From Sphingomonas sp. Root720 (GTDB taxonomy: Bacteria > Pseudomonadota > Alphaproteobacteria > Sphingomonadales > Sphingomonadaceae): a stretch of DNA of 64,000 nucleotides. How positions within the stretch are numbered: position 1 is the first letter of the stretch; every line of letters begins with the position of its first letter. The DNA lies in the NCBI RefSeq assembly GCF_001428605.1, contig NZ_LMID01000001.1, forward strand, positions 248,001-312,000, written 5' to 3'. A model generated the notes under the pieces. That model was not told the origin of the DNA and made no database searches. It worked only from the letters and a program-made list of their open reading frames with translations. The position numbers and the translations under genes were made by a program. Below are positions 39,768 through 48,996 of this stretch, piece by piece.

Positions 39768-41615
39768 GTGAGCACGGTCCATCCTGCCGCTTTCGACGAC
39801 GACACGCTGCCCTCATTGTTGCGGGATCGCCGCGATACGATCAGCGACCAGGCTGCGTTTTTCCAGAAACGGGGCAGTGAATGGCACAGGACGAACTGGG
39901 GCGAATTTGCCCGGAAAGTCTCGCGCCTATCACGCGCGCTGCTCGATAGCGGCCTGAAAAAGGGCGATTATGTCGCGATCATGGGCGATGTGTCGCAGGA
40001 ATGGGTCATTGCCTTCATGGCGACGGCTTGCGCGGGTGGGGTGGCGGTCGGGATATATTTCACCTCTTCGGCCGAGGAAGTGGATTATTACCTCGTTGAC
40101 TGCGGCGCCAGATTCATGTTCGTCGCCGGGGAGAAGGAACTCCGCGTCGCCCTTCGCGCCAGCCGCGCGACCGCGCTTGAGAAGATCATCACCTTCGATT
40201 CCGACGTGACCCCCGCAGACAACGTCCTTTCGCTATCGGCTTTTGCGGCTTCGGCTTCCAACTGCTCAGCTCTGCTGGACGAGCAGGCTGAGGTGGCAGG
40301 GCCCGACGATATGGCCTGCGTCGTTTACACCTCGGGAACGACCGCCAACCCCAAAGGCGCAATGCTGACCCACCGCTCCCTCATCGAAGGTGTCGCGACC
40401 ACGCGTTGCTTTTGCCCGGCGCTTTTTACCGAAGCCCAGCGTGTCGTGGTTCACCTTCCCATCTCCCACGTCGTGGGTCTCGGCCAGGGAATCGTGCTGC
40501 CGCTTATCAGCCGGGTCCTTCCCTATTTCGGGGAAAGCAGCGCCGATTTCGCCGCGACCATTCGCGAGGTGAAGCCGACCTACTGGATGGCACCGCCGCG
40601 TTTCTATCAACGCTATGCCGCCGAGCTTGCCAGCAAGATCAACGCCTCCAGCCCGGCAAAAAGAAAATCCTACCATCTGGCGATGTCGATCGGTCAAAAG
40701 GCACTTGCCGACCGTCAAGCGGCGGGGCCGGGAAGTTCGCTTCTTCAGGCGCTGTTCGAGACGTGCCGCGAGGAGGTTTTCATACCGCTGCTCGCGGAGA
40801 TCGGACTCCATGAGCTGAAATATCCCTATACGGCGTCGGCGCCCATGTCGTCCGACGTCATGAAACTGTGGCAGACTTGGGGCTTGAACTTGAAGGAATG
40901 CTACGGCCAGACCGAACTGGTCGGCGCGAATGCCGCGCAGCTGAGGGACTGGTCACAGGCTGGCACGATCGGCGAGGCCATCGCCGACCCGCGCTGGAAA
41001 ACGCGGGTGGCCGGTGATGGCGAAATGCTGGTCAAGGGACCCGGCCTCTTCATAGGATATTTGAACAAGCCGGACGACACGGTGGACGCCTTGCGTGACG
41101 GATGGCTCCATACGGGCGACATAGTGGAGTTGCGGCCTGATGGCCTGCTTGCTCTCATCGATCGGAAAAAGGAGATCATCAACACCTCCGGCGGCAAGTC
41201 GATCAGTCCAGCGCAGATCGAGAATGAGCTGCGCCAGAGCCCCTATATTTCTGAAGCGGCGGTATGCGGTGACGGCCGGAAATATCTCGTTGCACTCATT
41301 GAAGTCGACCGGATCGCGATGATGGATTGGGCGAAGGAACGGGTTGGCACGATCAACAATTATTCCGACCTGTGTACGTCAGAGGCTGTCATTCATCTCA
41401 TCGAAGGCGAGGTCGCGAAAGCCAATCAGAAGCTCGCGCAAGTCGAACAAATCAAGGCTTTCCGAATCCTTCATGAAGAACTCACCGTCGAAAACGGCGT
41501 AATGACGGCGACACGAAAGAAGCGCCGAAAAAAACTGAATGATCGTTACAAGGAAATTATTGATTCGTTGTACGACGACTCAGAAGAATCCATCATTAGA
41601 AAAGCGCTTCTATAA
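39768..41615 (+). CDS. Long-chain-type AMP-binding acyl-CoA ligase
   Basis: A 615-residue FadD15/FAA-like ligase: CVVYTSGTTANPKGAMLTHR, ESSADFAATIREVKPTYW, WGLNLKECYGQTELVGAN, and WLHTGDIVELRPDGLLALID with KEIINTSGGKSISP. A C-terminal basic region TRKKRRKKLNDRYKEIID follows. The GTG at 39768 right after the crotonase stop is taken as start; a GTG at 39729 inside the crotonase gene is also in frame. It activates a carboxylate for the crotonase in the same operon. Confidence 0.87.
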   Translation: MSTVHPAAFDDDTLPSLLRDRRDTISDQAAFFQKRGSEWHRTNWGEFARKVSRLSRALLDSGLKKGDYVAIMGDVSQEWVIAFMATACAGGVAVGIYFTSSAEEVDYYLVDCGARFMFVAGEKELRVALRASRATALEKIITFDSDVTPADNVLSLSAFAASASNCSALLDEQAEVAGPDDMACVVYTSGTTANPKGAMLTHRSLIEGVATTRCFCPALFTEAQRVVVHLPISHVVGLGQGIVLPLISRVLPYFGESSADFAATIREVKPTYWMAPPRFYQRYAAELASKINASSPAKRKSYHLAMSIGQKALADRQAAGPGSSLLQALFETCREEVFIPLLAEIGLHELKYPYTASAPMSSDVMKLWQTWGLNLKECYGQTELVGANAAQLRDWSQAGTIGEAIADPRWKTRVAGDGEMLVKGPGLFIGYLNKPDDTVDALRDGWLHTGDIVELRPDGLLALIDRKKEIINTSGGKSISPAQIENELRQSPYISEAAVCGDGRKYLVALIEVDRIAMMDWAKERVGTINNYSDLCTSEAVIHLIEGEVAKANQKLAQVEQIKAFRILHEELTVENGVMTATRKKRRKKLNDRYKEIIDSLYDDSEESIIRKALL

Positions 41616-41687
41616 TTTATAGATCACTAAGAACATGCCGTTCCGGACACTCTTAGATTCAACTGCTGCCAGCGCGAGAGTGTGCAC

Positions 41688-42800
41688 ATGACAGATTTTC
41701 ATTCCCAGCCTCGCGACATCCTCTTGGCGTCCACGGCAGAGATAATCAACGAGGCCCGCAATGGCCGGATGTTCATTCTCGTTGACGACGAGGACCGGGA
41801 GAATGAAGGAGATCTTGTCATTCCGGCGCAGATGGCAACACCGACCGCCATCAATTTCATGGCGACGCACGGCAGAGGACTGATCTGCCTCGCTCTCGAC
41901 AGGAAGCGAGTCGAACAGCTCGGACTCGATCTTATGAGCCCGAACAATGGCACCCGACATGAGACCGCCTTCACCGCGTCCATCGAGGCGCGCGAGGGCG
42001 TGTCCACCGGTATTTCAACTGCTGATCGGGCGCGAACGGTGGCGGTTGCCATAGACGGCACCAAGGGTCCCGAACACATCGTCACGCCCGGTCATGTATT
42101 TCCGTTGATCGCGAGGCCGGGCGGAGTCCTCGTCCGGGCCGGGCACACTGAGGCGGCCGTGGATGTCGCGCGGCTCGCGGGCCTCAATCCCTCGGGCGTC
42201 ATCTGCGAAATCATGAACGACGACGGGACGATGGCCCGTCTGGACGACCTCGTCGACTTTGCGCAGTTGCACGGCCTCAAGATCGGCACGATCCGCGACC
42301 TGATTGCTCATCGGCGCCGCCACGACCATGATGTTGAGCGGCTCGCCACCGCCAGGATCGAGAGCAGATGGGGCGGCGAATGGACTGCCATCTCGTTTCG
42401 TAACAAGGCCGTCCAAAGCGAGGCCATCGCGCTGGTGAAAGGGAGCATCGATCCGGGCGCGGCCACACTGGTGCGAATGCATGCTCTCGACATCTTCGCA
42501 GATGTCCTGGGACAGGCGGACGACCGGAGCGACCTGCTGTCCCGTGCGATGGAGGAGATTGCGCGCGAAGGCAACGGTGTCGTTGTGCTGTTCAGCCGCG
42601 ATGTGCCGATGTCCCGCCTCCTTCGCGTCAAGGCGGGCGAACCTCTGGTCGACCGCAAGGAATTGCGCGACTATGGCGTTGGCGCCCAAGTGCTGGCCGA
42701 ACTCGGTATCCACGACATGATCCTTCTCACCAACTCGCGCAACACACCGGTTGCGCTCGAAGGCTATGGTCTCAACATCCTGGAGCGCAGGAGTCTCTAG
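41688..42800 (+). CDS. ribB: 3,4-dihydroxy-2-butanone-4-phosphate synthase with vestigial GTP cyclohydrolase II domain
   Basis: The N-terminal 200 residues are a clear RibB: MFILVDDEDRENEGDLVIPA, ATHGRGLICLAL, TPGHVFPLIARPGGVLVRAGHTEAAVD. The C-terminal part keeps the RibA fold but lacks its zinc cysteines (the region MHALDIFADVLGQADDRSDL has none), so only the RibB step is expected, as in many alphaproteobacterial RibBX proteins. It starts 72 bases after the acyl-CoA ligase; ATG 41688 with GAGAG upstream is preferred. Riboflavin precursor made here could supply FMN for the LLM monooxygenase. No FMN riboswitch is visible upstream. Confidence 0.9.
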   Translation: MTDFHSQPRDILLASTAEIINEARNGRMFILVDDEDRENEGDLVIPAQMATPTAINFMATHGRGLICLALDRKRVEQLGLDLMSPNNGTRHETAFTASIEAREGVSTGISTADRARTVAVAIDGTKGPEHIVTPGHVFPLIARPGGVLVRAGHTEAAVDVARLAGLNPSGVICEIMNDDGTMARLDDLVDFAQLHGLKIGTIRDLIAHRRRHDHDVERLATARIESRWGGEWTAISFRNKAVQSEAIALVKGSIDPGAATLVRMHALDIFADVLGQADDRSDLLSRAMEEIAREGNGVVVLFSRDVPMSRLLRVKAGEPLVDRKELRDYGVGAQVLAELGIHDMILLTNSRNTPVALEGYGLNILERRSL

Positions 42801-42902
42801 GCCAGGGGTGCGCTTTCACTGAACCGCCCCAGGATTGCCCGAGGCCCGTTGGCTTGAATTATGCGGCCATGGCGGAAGGGTCAGCATGACGTGGTAGCGC
42901 TC

Positions 42903-43016
42903 CTATGCTTCGGCAGGAGAGTAGGCTTCACGGCTGGCCCGTATCGCGCCGGCTAAACCCAGATCGCTCATCAGCCGTTCTGCCGTGCAGCGGGCGATTC
43001 CGAAGCCCTTCGCGCC
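42903..43016 (-). mobile_element. IS3-family transposase OrfB fragment (N-terminal part)
   Basis: The reverse strand encodes AKGFGIARCTAERLMSDLGL, then AGAIRASREAY, before a stop, which matches the ARCTVERLM-GLAG-IRG region of IS3 OrfB. Only about 38 residues remain. With the other IS3 fragment at 33665-34005 it brackets the SDR-LLM-ribB module. Confidence 0.7.
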
Positions 43017-43380
43017 GCGCGTCGGGCTTCCGCGCGTTCATCCCGCGAACGCACAGGGACTGACGCACCGGATCGCATGCTTGTGCCGGACGCTCATGAG
43101 AGGTGGGTCCAAACTTGTCCGTCGTCTTGCTTTTCTCAGACCATATTTCTCAGGAGGCAGGGCCTCCGGCAATCGAGGGCCGTTGAGCCGACCCGCGAAA
43201 ATGGGCGGCACATTATTCCGCGAGCCCTGCCCTCCCCGCATGAGATCGGAAGCTCATGCTGTGCGGTCCGTGGGAGTTTGCCTGATTGAAAGGTGACAAG
43301 GACATCTGCGGGCCCGAACCGCCTGTCGATCGCTTCAACCCGTGACCACCCCATATTGCGGTGTCAGTAAATTCTTGTAA
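43017..43380. other. Gap without recognisable gene
   Basis: This stretch has several short overlapping frames on both strands and none looks like a protein. The sequence resembles mosaic junk of mobile-element origin, but I cannot name an element. Confidence 0.4.
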
Positions 43381-43500
43381 AAAATAAGTACAAATTCGTT
43401 TTATATAAAACTTATAATAATAAGTTCGCAGGATTACAGCGCATTATTCATAATTAAATATACTTAATATTGCGCCTATAATAATATCGAGGGGCTTCTA
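43381..43500 (+). promoter_or_regulatory. AT-rich palindromic promoter region of a TonB receptor gene
   Basis: About 120 bases of strongly AT-rich DNA contain GTTTTATATAAAAC (43398-43411, perfect palindrome), the overlapping AACTTAT-AATA-ATAAGTT (43409-43426), ATTAA-N6-TTAAT (43453-43468) and a TATAAT at 43477-43482 with a weak -35 (TTAAAT) 17 bases upstream. It contrasts sharply with the GC-rich neighbourhood and is 110-230 bases before the receptor ATG. Confidence 0.5.
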
Positions 43501-43610
43501 GCGTTCAAATTACGCTCGCGCAGATGCGCGCGCTCGTTCGCCGCCCCCCGTTCGATCAATCAATGCGACGCAGGGCCTCGACCGAGGTATCTGCCATGAA
43601 GGGGAGTAAC

Positions 43611-45755
43611 ATGAGAAAATTTTCAATGCTGAAGACCTGCCTTTCGGGCGCGGCGACGGTAGGCCTGGTGGTGGGTGCCGCCTCGCCCGCCCTGGCTCAA
43701 GACCATTCAAGCGAAGAGAACGCCCAGCAGGGCCAACCCTCTTCCGCGAGCGAGATCATTGTCACCGCGCGGAAAAGAAACGAGCGGCTGAGTGATGTCC
43801 CCGAGACGATCACGGCCTTTTCCTCCGAAGCGCTGACCAAGGCAGGTATCGCCAATGTCGATGACATCGGCCGTCAGCTCCCCAACGTCGTGCTGAACCG
43901 ACGGGGCGACAATGAACCCAACGCCGTCATCCGCGGCGTCGGCGGCTTCGGCAACACGCAGGGCGTAGGCTTCTACATCGACGACGTCCGCAACGTTACG
44001 GATCAATCGGCAAGGCTGATCGATCTTGAGCGCGTAGAGGTGCTGAAGGGCCCCCAGGGAACGCTGTATGGCGGTAGCTCCATTGGCGGAGCGATCAAGT
44101 TTGTCACGAAGAAGCCCTCATATGATGGCATCGAGGGGCATGTCACCGTCGAAGGTGGAGGCCAGGAGATCCTTAACCTCGAAGGCGCGGTTAACATACC
44201 GATCGCCGATGGCACCGCGGCCGTTCGCATTTCCGCATATGCCGATTCAAACGGCGGCTATCTGACGAACCCCCTGATTGTTGACACTCGTCCTGATGAG
44301 AGCAAGGAATATGGGGTTCGTGGCACGCTACGCCTCAACCCCGGTGAGAACACGGAAATTCTCGCCACGCTTCGTTACATTCGGATGAATAATGGTGGCT
44401 ACCCCTATTATCCCACCAGCGGGCCGTCCGACTATTCGTTTGTCTCGCCGGGCATAACGAACGGCTTCAACCGCAAGCAAGTTTTGGGCGGCATCGTCTC
44501 CCTCAACCACGATTTCGACTTCGCAACTTTCACCTCGCTATCGTCATATACCCGCCGCGAGAACCGCATCCTTTGGGATTTCTCACTCACAGGCGATCCT
44601 GATACGTCGGTTGTCGCGTCGCAGGATGATCCGGTCGTATCGGATGTGGTGACGCAGGAGCTCCGCCTTGCATCCAATGGCGATGGTCCGCTCAGCTGGT
44701 TGGCCGGACTCTACTACAGCTCGTACTCGAACTACGATTTGCTGAGCCAGGTAGACCTGTTTTTCGGAGTGCCGGTGATCGGCGATCCGAACGTGCCGGA
44801 CTTCTATGATACCAAGACCATGCAGCGGACATATGCCGGCTTCGCGAATATGGGATATAAGGCAGGCGGCTTCGAAGCCAATGTGGGTGCACGCCTTGAC
44901 CACTCGACGTTCAAGGGCACCGACAATGCCACGGCGCAAACCGGCAAGATCGACAAAACCATCGTATTGCCGAAATTATCTCTAGCCTATAAGCCTTCAC
45001 GCGACCTGATGGTCTACGCATCGCTCGCCAAGGGTTATGAACCGGGGAAAGTTCCGGTGTACGGCGACGGCGCCTTCCAGCCCTATAAGGCTGAGACATC
45101 TCTCAACTATGAAGTTGGCGTTAAGGGGGAGACGTTCAATCGTCTTTTCCAATACGAACTTTCCGGATTCTATATTACGTATAAGGATCGGCAGTTCGAG
45201 ACCCGTGTCAATGAAAACGGCATCATTGTCGAGAAAATCGTAAACGTGGGCGATTCAGAATCCTACGGTGTGGAGTTTTCCGGAACTCTGCGACCGACGG
45301 ATAATCTGACCATATCGGGAAGCGCCGGATATCTCCATTCAACATGGGAAAACGGCATTTACGACCTGGCAGATGTTAGCGGCAATAGAACGCCCAACGC
45401 TCCCCGCTTCACCGGAACGCTTAACGCCGACTATTCTCACCCGGTATCCGACAAGCTGAAAATCGGTTTGCGTGCCGATATCGTACATAACAGCGGATTC
45501 TATTGGGATATTCCCAACCGGACCCAGCAGGAAGACTACAACCTCGTAGGGTTCAGACTCTCTCTCGCAGACATCGATGATCGGTGGGAGCTGGCGGCGC
45601 GCTTGGTCAACGCGTTCAATGAAAAGTACAATTACGAATATCAGGATCAGATCAATTCCGAGATCGACCCGGTATCCGGCGCCTGCAACTTGTGCAGCAA
45701 CGCGCGTATCGGCCAACCGCGCCTGTACACGGTTTCGTTTTCTTACAAGTTCTGA
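43611..45755 (+). CDS. TonB-dependent outer-membrane receptor
   Basis: The 714-residue receptor starts MRKFSMLKTCLSGAAT with a signal peptide ending at ALAQ. GGGGAG lies six bases upstream, so this ATG is preferred to one at 43596. A TonB-box-like SEIIVTARKRNERLSDVP, plug (NVVLNRRGDNEPNAVIRGVG, LKGPQGTLYGGSSIGGAI) and barrel follow, ending YTVSFSYKF. A strong terminator follows it, so it is a single-gene unit under its own AT-rich promoter, next to an MFS carrier. Confidence 0.93.
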   Translation: MRKFSMLKTCLSGAATVGLVVGAASPALAQDHSSEENAQQGQPSSASEIIVTARKRNERLSDVPETITAFSSEALTKAGIANVDDIGRQLPNVVLNRRGDNEPNAVIRGVGGFGNTQGVGFYIDDVRNVTDQSARLIDLERVEVLKGPQGTLYGGSSIGGAIKFVTKKPSYDGIEGHVTVEGGGQEILNLEGAVNIPIADGTAAVRISAYADSNGGYLTNPLIVDTRPDESKEYGVRGTLRLNPGENTEILATLRYIRMNNGGYPYYPTSGPSDYSFVSPGITNGFNRKQVLGGIVSLNHDFDFATFTSLSSYTRRENRILWDFSLTGDPDTSVVASQDDPVVSDVVTQELRLASNGDGPLSWLAGLYYSSYSNYDLLSQVDLFFGVPVIGDPNVPDFYDTKTMQRTYAGFANMGYKAGGFEANVGARLDHSTFKGTDNATAQTGKIDKTIVLPKLSLAYKPSRDLMVYASLAKGYEPGKVPVYGDGAFQPYKAETSLNYEVGVKGETFNRLFQYELSGFYITYKDRQFETRVNENGIIVEKIVNVGDSESYGVEFSGTLRPTDNLTISGSAGYLHSTWENGIYDLADVSGNRTPNAPRFTGTLNADYSHPVSDKLKIGLRADIVHNSGFYWDIPNRTQQEDYNLVGFRLSLADIDDRWELAARLVNAFNEKYNYEYQDQINSEIDPVSGACNLCSNARIGQPRLYTVSFSYKF

Positions 45756-45760
45756 CGAAT

Positions 45761-45792
45761 ATAAGGGGAGCATTCTGGAATGCTCCCCTTAT
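45761..45792 (+). terminator. Rho-independent-type terminator of the TonB receptor gene
   Basis: ATAAGGGGAGCATT, loop CTGG, AATGCTCCCCTTAT form a perfect 14-bp stem beginning six bases after the stop codon; a short TTTT follows five bases after the stem (GCAGTTTT). Confidence 0.85.
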
Positions 45793-45927
45793 GCAGTTTT
45801 ACCTGAGCGTTACAAGCTAGGCCGCCACATGCTTTGGGGAGGAACCAACATGACTCCAGAATATTTCCGCGCTCGGAAGATTTGGGGGCCATGCCCTGCT
45901 GAACGTTTCTTACTGGGCGCATGAACA

Positions 45928-47235
45928 ATGTCATTCAGCCCGATATATCGCCGCTATTCCCTCGCGATCTTGTTCCTGATCTATACGCTGAACTTCCTGG
46001 ATCGCCAGATCGTGAATATACTGGCCGAGCCTATGAAGCGGGATCTTCATCTTGCCGACTGGCAGCTTGGATCGCTGACCGGCCTCGCCTTTGCGACCTT
46101 CTACGCCACGCTGGCATTGCCCATTGCGCGCCTAGCGGAGCGTTATGACCGCGTGAAGATAATCGCGGCCTCGACCGTGATCTGGAGTCTTTTCACGGGC
46201 TTGTGCGGCGTTGCCCACAGCTTCCTGCACCTGTTCCTGGCACGGATCGGCGTGGGCGTCGGCGAAGCCGGCTGCACTCCCGCCTCCCATTCCCTGATCA
46301 GCGATTATGTCCCGCGAGAGAAGCGCGCATCGGCGATGGCGGCCTTTTCCTTGGGCATTCCGGCCGGATCGTTGATCGGCATGACGATCGGCGGCCTGAT
46401 CGCTGACAGCTTCGGCTGGCGTGCGGCATTTCTGGTCGTGGGCCTCCCCGGTGTAATCCTCGGCTGCGTCGCGCTGTTTACATTGCCCGAGCCCCGGCGC
46501 TCGTCGGCCAACAAGGTCGCAACCACTTCGCCGCCAGGCCTGCGTGCAGGCCTGAACGAGTTGCGTCGGAACCGCACCTATATCTGGTTGACAGCTGCCA
46601 TGTCCGCGATGGCCTTCGTCACCTATGGTCATTTCGCGTTTCTGGGTTCGTTCTTCCTGCGCAACCACAACGATGATCTGGTGCATTTCGGGGGGCTGCT
46701 GGACAAGGCCCTCGGCCTTTCCCTCGGCCCCGTCGGGTTCATGGGGACCGCGCTGGGTCTGATCTTCGGAATATTCGGCGCAGCAGGAACATGGCTTGGT
46801 GGAGCGTTGACCGATCGCGCGGCGAGCGACGATGTGCGGGCCTATGCGACAGTGCCGGCAATTGCCGCTTTCCTGCTGCCGCCCTCGATGCTCGCGACCT
46901 ATCTTGCATCCGGCGCATTGGCGGCCCTGGCTCTGCTGAGCATACCCATTTTGCTTCAGGCGATCTACTATGGCCCGCTCTTCGCCAGCGTCCAGAGTCT
47001 GGTCCAACCGAGCAACCGGGCGACAGCGGCCGCGATTTTGCTTTTCTTTGCCAATCTGATCGGCCTCGGTCTGGGCCCGCTCACGGTCGGTCTGTTGAGC
47101 GATCTGCTCGCGACCCACATCGGGAGTGCCAGTGGGATACGCTGGTCGTTGATCATCAGCTCCTTTGTCTATGTTCCAGCGGCCGGAGCTTTTCTGATAG
47201 CACGCCGGACGATCCGCGAGGATATGGTGAGTTGA
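45928..47235 (+). CDS. MFS transporter
   Basis: The 435-residue, twelve-helix carrier has the family motif near the start (LNFLDRQIVNILAEPMKRDL) and ARLAERYDRVK in loop 2-3, as in the spinster-like/aromatic-acid group often seen beside sphingomonad TonB receptors. The ribosome site is weak. It is convergent with the creatininase operon. Export or uptake of the pathway substrate cannot be decided. Confidence 0.88.
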   Translation: MSFSPIYRRYSLAILFLIYTLNFLDRQIVNILAEPMKRDLHLADWQLGSLTGLAFATFYATLALPIARLAERYDRVKIIAASTVIWSLFTGLCGVAHSFLHLFLARIGVGVGEAGCTPASHSLISDYVPREKRASAMAAFSLGIPAGSLIGMTIGGLIADSFGWRAAFLVVGLPGVILGCVALFTLPEPRRSSANKVATTSPPGLRAGLNELRRNRTYIWLTAAMSAMAFVTYGHFAFLGSFFLRNHNDDLVHFGGLLDKALGLSLGPVGFMGTALGLIFGIFGAAGTWLGGALTDRAASDDVRAYATVPAIAAFLLPPSMLATYLASGALAALALLSIPILLQAIYYGPLFASVQSLVQPSNRATAAAILLFFANLIGLGLGPLTVGLLSDLLATHIGSASGIRWSLIISSFVYVPAAGAFLIARRTIREDMVS

Positions 47236-47255
47236 TGGGCTTCCCCTGATTGGCC

Positions 47256-47301
47256 GGCCTATTCCAACGTCTCTATTGACGGATTGCCCGCAGAATAGGC
47301 C
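47256..47301. terminator. Inverted repeat between convergent genes
   Basis: GGCCTATTC (47256-47264) and GAATAGGCC (47293-47301) are a perfect 9-bp inverted repeat filling the gap between the MFS stop and the creatininase stop. It could terminate transcription from both sides; the 28-base loop is long and there is no U-run. Confidence 0.4.
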
Positions 47302-48075
47302 TCAGTCAGTGTCGGGATGGGAAAAGGCCTCAACCAGAAGCGTAGCGATACGCTCAATGCAGTGTCTGCCGATGGCGACGGTGGAGCCGTGCGGATCTCC
47401 CAAAATGCCGTTGGCGCTCAGGGCGCGAAGGCCCTTCTGCCACATGAGCTCGAGCTCGGATTGCGACAGCAGGCCGAGCTTGCCAGCTTGATAGGCGTGC
47501 GGGCGCACCCGATCGGGATGGATGTCGAGCATGACGGAAGTCTCGGCGAGATCGGCATGACCCCCGACCTTGATCGGTTCCCCGCCTGCTTCAGCCACGG
47601 CGTCACGCCAGGTCTCGAGCCAGGCGCGGGAATCCGTGAAAGCCGAAACGCGGCATGTCGGCGCCACGGCCGACTTCAAACGGGGCAGCATTTCCGCTAA
47701 AGGAGGGCAATTGCCCACATGCGCCGTGAAGATCAAAATGCGGTCGAACCCGTGCCTCGCAAGGCTCGTGCAATAATCGCTGACGACCCTCTCGAATGTC
47801 TCGTCCTTCAGCGAGATCGTGCCGGAAAACTCCAGATGATGGGATGAGCAGCCGACCCTGATGGTCGGAGCGACCAGGGCCTGTCCAACACGCTTGGCCA
47901 GGAGAATGCCCAGATGGTCTGCATGGTCCGCGTCTACGCTGAGCGGCAGATGCGCGCCATGCTGCTCGACAGCGCCGCACGGAATGATGACGGTGCGGAT
48001 ACCGCTTTCGACCGCCTTCGCCACCTCGACCGACGTCATCAGCTCAAGCCGAAGGTTCTCGTGGTCTTGCGTCAT
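47302..48075 (-). CDS. Creatininase-family amidohydrolase
   Basis: The 257-residue protein has the metal-site pattern of the creatinine amidohydrolase family: CGAVEQHGAHLPLSVDADHA (Glu, His, Asp), FTAHVGNCPP and GGHADLAETSVMLDI. Members act on cyclic or linear amides, or serve in cofactor maturation (MftE). The gene starts one base past the crotonase stop and ends a three-gene unit (ligase, crotonase, creatininase), so a role in opening a lactam or cutting an amide in that pathway is likely. Confidence 0.85.
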   Translation of the reverse strand: MTQDHENLRLELMTSVEVAKAVESGIRTVIIPCGAVEQHGAHLPLSVDADHADHLGILLAKRVGQALVAPTIRVGCSSHHLEFSGTISLKDETFERVVSDYCTSLARHGFDRILIFTAHVGNCPPLAEMLPRLKSAVAPTCRVSAFTDSRAWLETWRDAVAEAGGEPIKVGGHADLAETSVMLDIHPDRVRPHAYQAGKLGLLSQSELELMWQKGLRALSANGILGDPHGSTVAIGRHCIERIATLLVEAFSHPDTD

Positions 48076-48076
48076 G

Positions 48077-48829
48077 CTATTTCGCCTTACGCCGGAGGAA
48101 CTGCTCTCTGGCGGCCGCGGTTTCCGGTCGATTCATGTAAGCAGCCATATCGTCGATCGTCCGGCTCTCCATCTGGTCGTCCGTCATGCCCTCTCCGTCC
48201 GTGAATGACCGCTTGATCGCTGCGAAGAGATGTAGATCTTTGGCGCGAAGTTTTTCCGCCTGCTCCCTTGCGCGACCGTGCAGTTCGCCGAGGCTGACCA
48301 CCTCGTTGATGAGGCCGATCTCGAGCGCCTTGGCTGCGCCCACAAGTTCGCCGGTGTAGAGCATTTGTTCGGCAACGCGGCGCCCAAAGCAGTTCATCGC
48401 CCGACGCATGCCCTTGGCGGCAGGCAGCAGCCCATTGTTGATTTCGGGAAAGCCGAACTGCGCGTTCTCGCTCGCGACAACATAATCCGAATGGAGGACC
48501 AGCTCGATGCCCGCCCCCACCGCGTAGCCGTTGACTGCACTGACGACGGGTGCGCCGTAGCGCTCCTGCTCTACAAGCAATCGGTGAAATGCGCGCATCC
48601 GCGGGATGGCGAGGTCCGGGCTCGTCGTCACCTCGCCGATGTCACCGCCAGCGCAGAAGAAACGCTCACCCGATCCCGTGAGGACGATGGCGGGAGCATC
48701 GGCCTTCTGGCGCAATTCGGCAAAGCGCTCGACCAGCTTCCCGAGCAGATCATAGGTCAAAGCATTGGCAGGAGGGCGATCGATGGTCAGCCATTCGAGC
48801 GTTGGAGAGAGGCGATCGATTCTCAGCAT
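48077..48829 (-). CDS. Enoyl-CoA hydratase/isomerase (crotonase family)
   Basis: The 250-residue crotonase has DRPPANALTYDLLG, oxyanion LTGSGERFFCAGGDIGE, NGYAVGAGIELVL and FGFPEINNGLLPAAKG, where PE precedes the substrate site as in active hydratases. AAGGA eight bases upstream supports the ATG at 48829. It is the middle gene of ligase - crotonase - creatininase and differs from the crotonase at 38978 in its active-site segment. Confidence 0.87.
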   Translation of the reverse strand: MLRIDRLSPTLEWLTIDRPPANALTYDLLGKLVERFAELRQKADAPAIVLTGSGERFFCAGGDIGEVTTSPDLAIPRMRAFHRLLVEQERYGAPVVSAVNGYAVGAGIELVLHSDYVVASENAQFGFPEINNGLLPAAKGMRRAMNCFGRRVAEQMLYTGELVGAAKALEIGLINEVVSLGELHGRAREQAEKLRAKDLHLFAAIKRSFTDGEGMTDDQMESRTIDDMAAYMNRPETAAAREQFLRRKAK

Positions 48830-48996
48830 GGCGCATCCTTTTTCAGGCTTGGCGTTCTAACTTTTCCCGCGCGGCACAATCTGCCGAAGGTCACGATCGA
48901 CGACACCGCCGCGCAGGACGATGTTCCGCGGATTTCTCTGCCAGCCGCGTCGAGTTCGGCGGGCTGGCGACAGCCCCCTCTGGAGGCCCCCCATTC

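Noticed and set aside
41616-41687. FMN riboswitch before the ribB paralogue
   Set aside because: The gap is only 72 bases and lacks the conserved FMN-element helices.
43017-43380. Group II intron fragment in the gap after ribB
   Set aside because: Some short stretches looked intron-like, but no domain V hairpin, no 5' GTGYG boundary and no reverse-transcriptase frame could be found.
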